Shown here: in pieces, positions 20,704 through 27,052 of the stretch
How positions within the stretch are numbered: position 1 is the stretch's first letter
How the letters are laid out: every line of letters starts with the position of its first letter
From: Fragilariopsis cylindrus CCMP1102
Lineage: Eukaryota; Bacillariophyta; Bacillariophyceae; Bacillariales; Bacillariaceae
Reading direction: 5' to 3'
DNA length: 27,052 bases
Assembly (NCBI GenBank): GCA_900095095.1
Contig: FMBT01000666.1
Span: forward strand, 1 to 27,052
Position numbers and translations under genes: made by a program
Notes under the pieces: generated by a model
Told to the model about the DNA's origin: nothing
Seen by the model: only the letters and a program-made list of their open reading frames with translations
Databases searched by the model: none

Positions 20704-21067
20704 TTAAAAGTAGATATGCATTCTAAATGTTATATATATATATATTTAAAAGAGGATAGTCTATTGTGACCTACTACTCTTGTCAGTATAATAGATTCTT
20801 AAATCTTGTCAGTATAATAGATTCTTAAATATTTCCTACAATAATGCCCATGGCTGTCTATTTGAGACTTATAGATGTAAACAGTTTCCTTTCTACATAA
20901 TTGTATGTTGAAGTTAAAGGTACATTATTTTTTGAGGCTATTATGTATATCGCATTTTCGAAATGGATGGATGAATGAATCTCGATTGATTGATTTGTTT
21001 GATTCTGGATCGATCATGAGAGATGAATAATCAATTACAGTAGTAGTCGGTATCTGTGGTTCCACTA
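20704..21067. other. 3' spacer between two convergent genes
   Basis: No gene is seen. The spacer contains a TA dinucleotide run (about 20731-20746) and a perfect 26-bp tandem duplication at 20778-20829. The last 30 bases (from about 21036) are shared with the 3' flank of the related Gly/Cys-rich gene at 23484. Confidence 0.6.
20778..20829. repeat. Perfect 26-bp tandem duplication
   Basis: Two identical copies (20778-20803 and 20804-20829) begin TCTTGTCAGTATAATAG. They lie 75 bp past the stop of the coiled-coil gene, so probably in its 3' untranslated region. The perfect identity suggests a recent slip. Confidence 0.92.
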
Positions 21068-21730
21068 TCAATCACCGCCACCGCAATCACCACCACCACC
21101 GCAATCACCGCCACCACCACCACCGCAATCACCGCCACCACCTCCACCGCAATCACCGCCGTCACCGCCACCTGCAAAACCACCTACATAACCACCTACA
21201 AAACCACCTCCACCACCGCCGAAATCACCACCACCGCCTACAAAACCGCCACCATGTTCTACTCCTGTTCCTCCTCTTCTTGCTCCTCTTCTTGCTCCTA
21301 TTTCCACCTGGTCTAGAAGAATATCAGTGTGATAGGAACAAACTTGGTTCGATGCCTTCTTATCATTTGGTACACTGCAACCCTTTCTCATAAATATCTC
21401 GATATGACTAGAGCTTCCGTAGTTATTAGTATTAGTCATTGCTTCTATTATTTCATTCTTCGAAACATCATTATTTTTATTTTTATTAGCATGATCTTCG
21501 CCGAAGAAATTGTCTTTCAACTGGGCATCCAATTCTTTTGAAGAAGAACAACCATCATTATTTTCATTTTTATTAGCATGATCTTCGCCGAAGAAATTGT
21601 CTTTCAACTGGGCATCCAATTCTTTTGAAGAAGAACAACCATCATTATTTTCATTTTTATTAGCATGATCTTCGCCGAAGAAATTGTCTTTCAACTGGGC
21701 ATCCAATTCTTTTGAAGAAGAACAACCCAT
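21068..21730 (-). CDS. Acyl-anchored protein with Gly/Cys-rich tail (MGCSSSKE start)
   Basis: The product is 220 residues in one exon, with no known family. It begins MGCSSSKE: Gly2, Cys3 and small residues at 5-6 fit the dual N-myristoylation and palmitoylation consensus, so membrane attachment on the cytoplasmic side is likely. Residues 2-88 are three copies of a 29-residue unit containing SKELDAQLKDNFFGEDHANK. Only the first copy can be acylated at its own Gly-Cys. A middle part (about 89-140) has two separate Cys residues and ends in LDQVEIGARRGARRGGTG. The tail (about 141-220) is HGGGFVGG followed by GGGGDCGGGG-type repeats ending GGGD. The tail and 3' flank are homologous to those of the gene at 23484-23993. 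A single base change (TGA against TGC TAG) makes this protein stop one residue before a final Cys. The Cys repeats could bind metal or be disulphide-linked or acylated; this is inference. Confidence 0.72.
   Translation of the reverse strand: MGCSSSKELDAQLKDNFFGEDHANKNENNDGCSSSKELDAQLKDNFFGEDHANKNENNDGCSSSKELDAQLKDNFFGEDHANKNKNNDVSKNEIIEAMTNTNNYGSSSHIEIFMRKGCSVPNDKKASNQVCSYHTDILLDQVEIGARRGARRGGTGVEHGGGFVGGGGDFGGGGGGFVGGYVGGFAGGGDGGDCGGGGGGDCGGGGGGDCGGGGDCGGGD
21467..21727 (-). repeat. Triplicated 87-bp unit, nearly perfect
   Basis: Three in-frame copies (21727-21641, 21640-21554, 21553-21467) directly follow the start codon. The third differs from the others by one base (an E to K change). 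The near identity points to a very recent expansion or to homogenisation. Confidence 0.95.
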
Positions 21731-22640
21731 CTTTTTTGTTTTGCAGATGTTTTTGTTGTTTCCTTTAAATTTTACTACTAGTAAACCACGTATGAAACTA
21801 TCGACTTTTTTTTTCTTCTTTTTCTAAATCAATAACTTTTGTTTTGGCTGTTATATTGCCGATTATGTTTAGAGCAGTTTTATAATTAGAATTCTGAACT
21901 ACAGTACTCCATCATTTATTCATCTTCTTTGATCCATCCGATCCTTCATCTTAAATTCTCGACCATCATATTACTGTCCACCTATTTACCTATAGTGCAA
22001 TGGCGTAATAGACTCGACTCGTGGTAGTTGCTGTTGCAGTTACTCGATCGATACGGCTTACAAACGAATACTTAATTAAATGGCACATGTTGTCATTACA
22101 CGTACGAAAATCCCCAATGGAACACAGAAGATTGGACCCGCAATGTTCTCTTTTATATGTACACGATCACTGGTGTGGGGATTTCTACCAATAATGAACA
22201 TAAAAGAGAACCCATCATAATTCAAATCACATTAGCACACTTATTATAGAATTCTTACAATTTGAAAGCTTGATCATTCATTCCATTGCGGAACCAATCT
22301 TCTGTATGTTTTTTTTTTGTATGTTAATATGCACGCGCGCCTCAATTTTTGAAAGCCTGCAAAACTGTTCGGGATCAAACCCGTTGAGGGGATATCAACA
22401 AAAATTCTAGAGACCGTTCTTGTTTAGTACAAAGTAATAGTTAACTGTCCATTCAAAACAACACATACACCAAAATGAGGAATATCTGTTCTGATAGAAA
22501 CGTCTGATAGATCCCATCATATAAGGCTGCAGCGCTTAGCCACAATCACCTTGGCCCTCTCTGCCCAAAAAGGATTCCTCTCTGTCGGCTAGTAGGGCGG
22601 AAGGTCAGAAAAAGAAAGAAGCTCCCTTTTTCTCCTGAAG
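21731..22640. other. Spacer with copy A of a facing inverted-repeat block
   Basis: Bases 21731-21905 are the promoter side of the minus-strand gene at 21068. Copy A of the repeat block follows (21905-22305), including short inverted repeats with matching ends. From about 22450 the composition becomes richer in GC as the Cys-rich frame approaches. No other gene is supported. Confidence 0.55.
21905..22305 (+). repeat. Non-coding repeat block, copy A, with terminal inverted repeats inside
   Basis: Part F (about 21905-22135) matches the minus strand of 24405-24583 (shared: CTATAGTGCAA, GTGGTAGTTGCTGTTGCAGTTA, GATACGGCT, TGGCAC, CCCCAATGGAACACAGAAG). Part I (about 22157-22235) matches 24309-24385 on the same strand. 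Within copy A, a 22-bp inverted repeat (22124-22145 against 22284-22305, two mismatches) encloses part I, and a perfect 12-bp pair, GTTCTCTTTTAT/ATAAAAGAGAAC, lies at 22145-22156 and 22200-22211. Confidence 0.78.
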
Positions 22641-23090
22641 ATGACGCATCGACTACGTCTAGGACAAATACATTATTCGCAAGAGACTTGCAGCGACAGG
22701 TTTGGCGATGGGTCCATCATTCATGTGGATAATATTAAAGACAATTGGATTATGGACGTTGTGGCACACTACAGCCTGGCGCATGGCAAATACTACACTC
22801 TCAATAACCGTACATTAAAAGCGTACTATGATGCGTACAGCTTAGATACAACACTTTGGGTACGGCTGGTGTCTACACCTGACGATTTCAATGACAGGCT
22901 TACCACTGGAAATCAGGGGTATTCTATCGAGATGATCCAAGTAACCCCACCGGAATGCACAGCGTGCAATCAAATTTCTGCACGCAACTGCAATTACGGA
23001 AAATGTGGCACTTGCTGCACAGGTTGCGATGTTCATGCCGACACGCAAACATACTACTACGATTGCTCTAGCACCTCTGATGGTTGGTAA
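22641..23090 (+). CDS. Orphan Cys-rich protein, possibly incomplete
   Basis: The frame encodes 149 residues from the ATG at 22641. It continues open upstream to about 22590, where TAGTAG precedes it, so the true start may be in an unseen upstream exon. I do not recognise the family. The first 105 residues look globular, mixed in composition and without the homopolymer runs typical of the neighbours. The end has eight Cys between 106 and 142, including a KCGTCCTGC cluster, which suggests metal binding or disulphides. There is no signal peptide in the visible frame. Base composition and codon choice are more even and richer in GC than in the flanking genes. It lies between the two facing repeat copies and between the two Gly/Cys-rich genes, on the opposite strand. 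It could be an intact short gene, a 3' exon, or a captured fragment. Confidence 0.5.
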   Translation: MTHRLRLGQIHYSQETCSDRFGDGSIIHVDNIKDNWIMDVVAHYSLAHGKYYTLNNRTLKAYYDAYSLDTTLWVRLVSTPDDFNDRLTTGNQGYSIEMIQVTPPECTACNQISARNCNYGKCGTCCTGCDVHADTQTYYYDCSSTSDGW

Positions 23091-23483
23091 AAAGAGTCCA
23101 CCGAAACCGACGTCAAACAAAGATCATTCTACTGATACAGAAAGTTGCAGTCCAAAGCTATATTTTTGCCCTCGAACAGTTGTAATAGCCTTATTTGTAT
23201 AACGGAATATTGAATCTATCTATTCAACAAAATAATGGACTGGACTGAAAGTAAAATAAAGACCACACACACAAACAAAACAAACAAACACACTTTACGT
23301 ACCACTGCAGTAGCTAGCTTGAAAAAATCATTCTATTCTATTCTAACTAAAGTTCAGTACAGTACACTCGGAATGTGCTGTATGACTTATTAGTTGTACT
23401 CTTCACTCGACACTTTATTTATATTTATGCATTCATTCTGTATATCGAATAAATTACAGTAGTAGTCGATATTTGTGTTTCCA
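23091..23483. other. Spacer between convergent genes
   Basis: No gene is seen. It holds AAAC/ACAA tetramer runs (about 23265-23292) and GTACAGTAC at 23357-23365. The last 30 bases match the 3' flank of the gene at 21068. Confidence 0.55.
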
Positions 23484-23816
23484 CTAGCAATCACCGCCAC
23501 CACCACCGCAATCACCACCACCTCCATCACCGCCGCAATTACCAACACCGCCTACAAAACCGCCACCATGTACTACTCCTCCTCCTGCTGCTCTTCTTGT
23601 TCCTGCTGCTCTTCTTGCTCCTGCTCCTCGATTTCCACCTGGTCTAGAAGTATCACTGTGACAGCAACAAAAGATAGCAATTAAAAACAAGACAAAAATT
23701 ACTACGGCAACAAAAACTATTGCAGTCATGATTTTCTCATTGCCGTCATCAGATAAGATACGACTGAGTTCTTGCTCTTGTATTTGTCCAAATTGTAGAT
23801 CATCCGCACTGATGAT

Positions 23817-23872
<56 letters not shown>

Positions 23873-23993
23873 CCTTGTTGTTGGGTCTAATCCATCGTTT
23901 GAACTCTGTTGTCGTTCCTCCGAATACTGGTAGGAACGAAAATAGTACAATAATGAAACAACTACTAATACTAAACAAGGAGATGACTATCAT
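23484..23993 (-). CDS. Single-pass membrane protein with Gly/Cys-rich tail
   Basis: The product is 169 residues in one exon, with no known family. A hydrophobic N-terminus (about 4-24, MIVISLFSISSCFIIVLFSF) ending near FGG looks like a signal peptide. It is followed by a basic patch, about 18 consecutive Asn, and an acidic segment. A second hydrophobic helix (about 88-108, IMTAIVFVAVVIFVLFLIAI) is followed at once by FCCCHSD, a typical palmitoylated juxtamembrane Cys cluster. The rest is RPGGNRGAGARRAAGTRRAAGG and then HGGGFVGG with GGGGDC repeats ending GGDC. I infer a type I topology with the tail in the cytoplasm. The tail and 3' flank are homologous to those of the gene at 21068-21730, whose N-terminus is unrelated. 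The pair looks like one tail module joined to two anchors. Confidence 0.72.
23818..23871 (-). repeat. Trinucleotide microsatellite encoding poly-Asn
   Basis: About 18 uninterrupted TTG units on the plus strand encode Asn on the minus strand. They lie in the presumed extracellular part of the membrane protein at 23484-23993 and are likely variable in length between strains. Confidence 0.95.
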
Positions 23994-25185
23994 GATTATT
24001 ATTTTTCTTTATTGAAATTAATTGAGATGTAAATGAGAATGAGAATCTAGACTTTTATGATGGTTGAGAATAGTTCTATCTGAATGGATGATATTTTCAG
24101 AATCAGCATAGAAATACATAAAAGTGTTTTGAATTTTTTTATGTTATGTTTTTTTTGTATGCTATGTGGTTCAAAATGGTATATTTAAAAAGTAATGTTT
24201 ATTTGAAAAAAATGTGAAGTTTCATTTTATTTGGACCAGCATACTTTGGGGAAAATATTTGTACGACGACTTTAACGCGACGCGCGGATCGTGACGCATG
24301 CTTAGGGGATGTACACGATCACTGTGGGGGATTTCTACCAATTAATGCCCATCATAAAAGAGAACTCTATAATTCAAATCACACATATTACGGATCAGTC
24401 CAATCAATCTTCTGTGTTCCATTGGGGATTTCAAATGACAACACGTGCCATCATATATGAATTCAATTAAAACGTTATTCGTTTGTAGCCGTATCAATGA
24501 TCTAACTGCAACAGCAACTACCACGAGTCTATTTTACGCCGTTGCACTATAGAGATAAATAGTAGTAATGAATGATGGAGTAGTTCATAGATGAAGAGCA
24601 CAAAACAAATTTGGGGGGGGGTGTACAGTACTGTACTGTAGAAAGTACAATACAATGAAGACGATGCTGTTCTATAACTAACTAACTAACTAACTAACTT
24701 AAATTGTAGTATAAGAAATTATATATAAAACAAAAATGAATGAAGAGACAGGAGATATTTATATTGAATTAGTTTCATAGTTTCCTATATATAATTTTAT
24801 ATTTCAAATATTGTAGACACGTATACTACTACTGTACATCCATTCATTCGATTCGATTCGATTCATTCGAATCCTATAGTAGAATCATTCATCTATATCG
24901 TATTATATATCTGGTATGGTATGGTATGGTATGATATGATATGGTATGGTTAGTTTTAGTTGTTTCCAAATGTCCAAATTCCAATAATCATTGTATAAAC
25001 AGTTGAACGTTTCTTCTTCTTCTTTCCGGGGTGCTTCCTCTGATAGTAGTAGTGGTAGTGGTAGCTAATCATTTTATCATGTTACTATTGATTGTTTGTC
25101 CCCTTCGTCTAATTACATTTAGCATGCCTGCATCTTCAGGATGATTCAAGGATTCAAAGAAATCGAATGAATGAATGAATGTATA
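23994..25185. other. Spacer with copy B of the repeat block and several microsatellites
   Basis: No gene is supported. The spacer contains the promoter side of the gene at 23484, copy B of the block (24309-24583), a G run next to the 14-bp palindrome GTACAGTACTGTAC (24623-24636), a CTAA tetramer run (about 24677-24700), GATTC pentamers (about 24848-24872) and TGGTA pentamers (about 24912-24950). Confidence 0.6.
24309..24583 (-). repeat. Non-coding repeat block, copy B
   Basis: It is related to copy A at 21905-22305. The F part (24405-24583) is inverted with respect to copy A, while the I part (24309-24385) has the same orientation as in copy A. It lies about 310-590 bp upstream of the start codon at 23993; copy A lies about 175-575 bp upstream of the related gene at 21730. 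Confidence 0.78.
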
Positions 25186-25689
25186 TCAAAGAATATCTAC
25201 CATCATTGATTCGATACCTTTTTCAAAAGCAATAATTGCCGTACCACCTAATATTATTATTATAATTGAATAAATCATTATAATATTCATTACTCCTTCT
25301 ATTATTGATACATTGTTGTTGTTATTGTTATTGCATTTGATATTGTCATTGTAATCAACGTCATAATCAAGATAGTCGTATTCGTATTCAAATTCATTAC
25401 TTTCAATGCTTTCGTCTATATTAGTATTTTCATTTTCATTATGTTCATCAATCGTTGATAAAAAAGAATTCGAATCATGACAACCTAAACTACGACGACG
25501 ATGATATTTATCTTTTTGTTTTTTAAGTGGACCATGACAACCAAGACTACGACGACGTTGATATTTTTGTTTTTTGAATGTAGGCAACGACGACGAGATA
25601 GTGTTGTTATCACTATTATTAAAAAGATAATAATCGAAATAATGAATAATATCCATTGTTATTATTGTGATTCTTTTGTTTTTAAACAC
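25186..25689 (-). CDS. Small membrane protein with two RRRSLGCH motifs
   Basis: The product is 167 residues from Met1, or 156 from the Met at position 12; one exon. I do not recognise the family. Residues about 38-72 are a direct repeat of a Lys/Gln stretch followed by (Q/H)RRRSLGCH. RRxS is the consensus for basophilic kinases such as PKA, and each Ser is followed two residues later by a Cys. An acidic, Tyr- and Asn-rich stretch follows (about 80-127), then a C-terminal hydrophobic helix (about 134-155, MIYSIIIIILGGTAIIA) and a short tail. The basic repeats are probably cytoplasmic. The upstream region has a 19-bp direct repeat. Confidence 0.65.
   Translation of the reverse strand: MFKNKRITIITMDIIHYFDYYLFNNSDNNTISSSLPTFKKQKYQRRRSLGCHGPLKKQKDKYHRRRSLGCHDSNSFLSTIDEHNENENTNIDESIESNEFEYEYDYLDYDVDYNDNIKCNNNNNNNVSIIEGVMNIIMIYSIIIIILGGTAIIAFEKGIESMMVDIL
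25477..25575 (-). repeat. Direct repeat encoding the RRRSLGCH pair
   Basis: Two copies of about 44-47 bp (25477-25520 and 25529-25575) share ATGACAACC, ACTACGACGACG and ATATTT followed by a T/G-rich stretch on the plus strand. The duplication is in frame. Confidence 0.8.
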
Positions 25690-26960
25690 TCTTCAATAAT
25701 CGTGTCAAACAAAATTGATCGTACTGTAGTTGATTGATGATGAGTGATAATGAGTGATAATATATAGTATTACCAATCGATACGGTATGAGTTATATAGG
25801 TGAGAGAGGCGAAATAAATGATTTATAGTAAAGAGTAGATGAGTGATGATGATATTGCTTATGTGGTACAACATCGAAGTAAGTGGAGACTTTTCTACTT
25901 TTGTGATCGTGGATTTTACTGCCTCTCTTTTATATATTAATGAATAATAGCTAGGTGGAGACTTTTCTACTTTCGTATGGTAATCGTGATACGTACTTGA
26001 ACGAGCGCGCGAGCGTTAATTGTTAATCGAAAAATAAACAGCATGTTTACTTAGTCATTGTTCGTAGAATTTTATTAGCGCATTTTTCCTTCAACGACAT
26101 ATTTATTACGTTAAATGTGTATTATGTGATTAGAACTTTTCTCTTCAACGAAATCACGTTAAATGAATGATAAAACAATTATGAGCAATGCGCCTTCATT
26201 AAAAAAGAGAACAAAAAATAATAATATTTTTAGGCGAACCATTAGATTGATTTTCTAATCAATGGTTTGGAAGTACTAGTAGATGATAATATATTATGCG
26301 AACTTACCTAACTACCGTACCTAACTACTGTAAATAAAGCGAATGAAAGGGTAATCGAATATCCGTTCAAAACATTTACGTACTACAGTAGTAACGCTTA
26401 ACCAACTTTTATAAACAATAATATACGGTAGTAGAGTTAATACTGTAGTTTCCACGGTAGAACTAGAAGTACAATGTTGTACGGTCACAATTTTTTTCCA
26501 GCTCGGATTTTTTTCACTTTCACGCGTAGCGTGTTACTTTCACGCTTTCTCACACTAGTGTTAGCACGGCGCAGCCGTGAAAGTATCACAAACATGTGTT
26601 TGTGAAAGTTATTTACACAAGCTATACTTAAAGGTCAGTCATTTTTGTAAGTAAATTGATTCAACATCATTAATTAAATTTATTTAACTGAATTCTTCAT
26701 TGTGGCCCTCCTGGGCCCTACTGATATAATAAATTAATTATGTGAGTGAGTGTGCGCACCTCACCTCATTTTTTCGATGTTTTCTTCATGTAAAACAAAC
26801 TCATTAAAACAACTTGTAGACAAACACAATGAAACGAAACGGAACGAAACACAACACAACAGAACACAACACAACACAACACAACACAATACAACACAAT
26901 ACAACACAATACAATACAATACAATACAATACAACACAATAAACTTCAACGCAACACAAC
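25690..26960. other. Spacer with dense repeat and palindrome content
   Basis: No gene is supported. From left to right it has TGAGTGATAA repeats (about 25738-25765), a 19-bp direct repeat GTGGAGACTTTTCTACTTT (25883-25901 and 25955-25973), a direct repeat CTTCAACGA…ACGTTAAATG (about 26090-26119 and 26143-26165), a hairpin at 26237-26267, a palindrome cluster at 26516-26609, and an ACAAC/ACAAT pentamer run (about 26850-26966). Confidence 0.6.
26516..26609. repeat. Cluster of four short perfect palindromes
   Basis: CACGC-GTA-GCGTG (26521-26533), ACACTAGTGT (26552-26561), CACGGC-GCA-GCCGTG (26565-26579) and TCACAAACA-TG-TGTTTGTGA (26586-26605) follow one another. ACTTTCAC occurs twice on the left (about 26516 and 26536) and its complement GTGAAAGT twice on the right (about 26577 and 26602), so the whole 94-bp cluster can also fold as one structure. 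Confidence 0.85.
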
Positions 26961-26966
26961 ACAGTA
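26850..26966. repeat. ACAAC/ACAAT pentamer satellite
   Basis: More than 20 pentamer units, ACAAC changing to ACAAT and back. It adjoins a partial coding stretch on the minus strand and is probably part of an intron or spacer; the Cys/Val/Leu-rich translation it gives is an artefact of the repeat. Confidence 0.9.
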
Positions 26967-27052
26967 TCATCAACTTCAACTTCCCACCAATTATCTTGCT
27001 TCATCCGAACAATAATGTCATCATTGAAACGTACATCACCTACCAATCTCAA
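26962..27052 (-). CDS. Partial coding exon at the right edge, unknown product
   Basis: Entering from the right edge, the minus strand encodes LRLVGDVRFNDDIIVRMKQ followed by DNWWEVEVDDT, after which the frame runs into the ACAAC/ACAAT pentamer repeat. The mixed, charged composition with a WW pair looks like real protein, while the repeat translation does not. An exon end close to 26962-26970 is inferred, but no donor as good as those elsewhere is present (GTGTTG is the nearest). The start and most of the gene are outside the window. Confidence 0.4.

Noticed and set aside
23005..23202. Plus-strand frame overlapping the Cys-rich gene
   Set aside because: It is in another frame of 22641-23090 and has no features of its own.
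10208..25135. Shared 14-mer GCATGCCTGCATCT at 10208 and 25122
   Set aside because: About one such chance match is expected between two places in a window of this size; flanks do not match beyond a few bases.
15219..26765. Shared GCGCACCTCACCT at about 15219 and 26753
   Set aside because: A 13-base match is expected by chance several times in 27 kb, and no longer alignment exists.
26761..26979. Minus-strand Cys/Val/Leu-rich frame
   Set aside because: It is the translation of the ACAAC/ACAAT pentamer satellite.

Overview
The window looks like nuclear DNA of an AT-rich stramenopile, most likely a diatom. I infer this from the few, short to medium spliceosomal introns with GTACGT or GTAAGT donors, coding regions full of poly-Asn, poly-Gln, poly-Asp and poly-Ser runs, a secreted double-SET protein of a style I associate with diatoms, and a nucleus-encoded mitochondrial NDUFA4/B12D-like protein. 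No species can be named from sequence alone. I found no tRNA, rRNA, CRISPR array or recognisable transposase.

Layout, left to right. Bases 1-1603 are non-coding and hold a nested foldback (921-1046) with a diverged direct repeat beside it. A two-exon protein kinase runs forward (1604-4311). It converges, with 16 bp between the stops, on a two-exon NDUFA4/B12D-like gene on the minus strand (4328-5009). Next come three minus-strand genes. The first is a low-complexity protein ending in a membrane anchor, probably spliced (6001-7496). The second is a type II membrane protein with a recurrent DFQVL motif (8696-9919). The third is a long two-exon SET-domain gene (11072-14955), which would look like two separate genes if its intron were missed. 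Sharing a divergent promoter region with it, a 1,697-residue coiled-coil protein runs forward (15610-20703).

The most unusual part is 21.0-24.6 kb. Two minus-strand genes share a Gly/Cys-rich C-terminal tail and their 3' flank but have unrelated N-termini. One starts MGCSSSKE, a likely myristoyl/palmitoyl anchor, within a freshly triplicated 87-bp unit. The other has a signal peptide, a poly-Asn stretch and a transmembrane helix followed by CCC. Both are predicted to put the same tail on the cytoplasmic face of a membrane by different means. Each is preceded by a copy of a related non-coding block. The two blocks face each other as an inverted pair, and part of one is flipped relative to the other. 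Between the genes lies an orphan Cys-rich reading frame (22641-23090).

The right end has a small membrane protein with two RRRSLGCH motifs (25186-25689), a dense cluster of short perfect palindromes (26516-26609), and the start-side fragment of a gene cut by the window edge. Across the window, 3-base repeats sit in coding sequence and 5-base repeats in introns and spacers. The 9-mer GTACAGTAC, or its complement, recurs about eight times, only in non-coding DNA. Apart from the membrane-anchored pair, I see no evidence that the genes work as one pathway.
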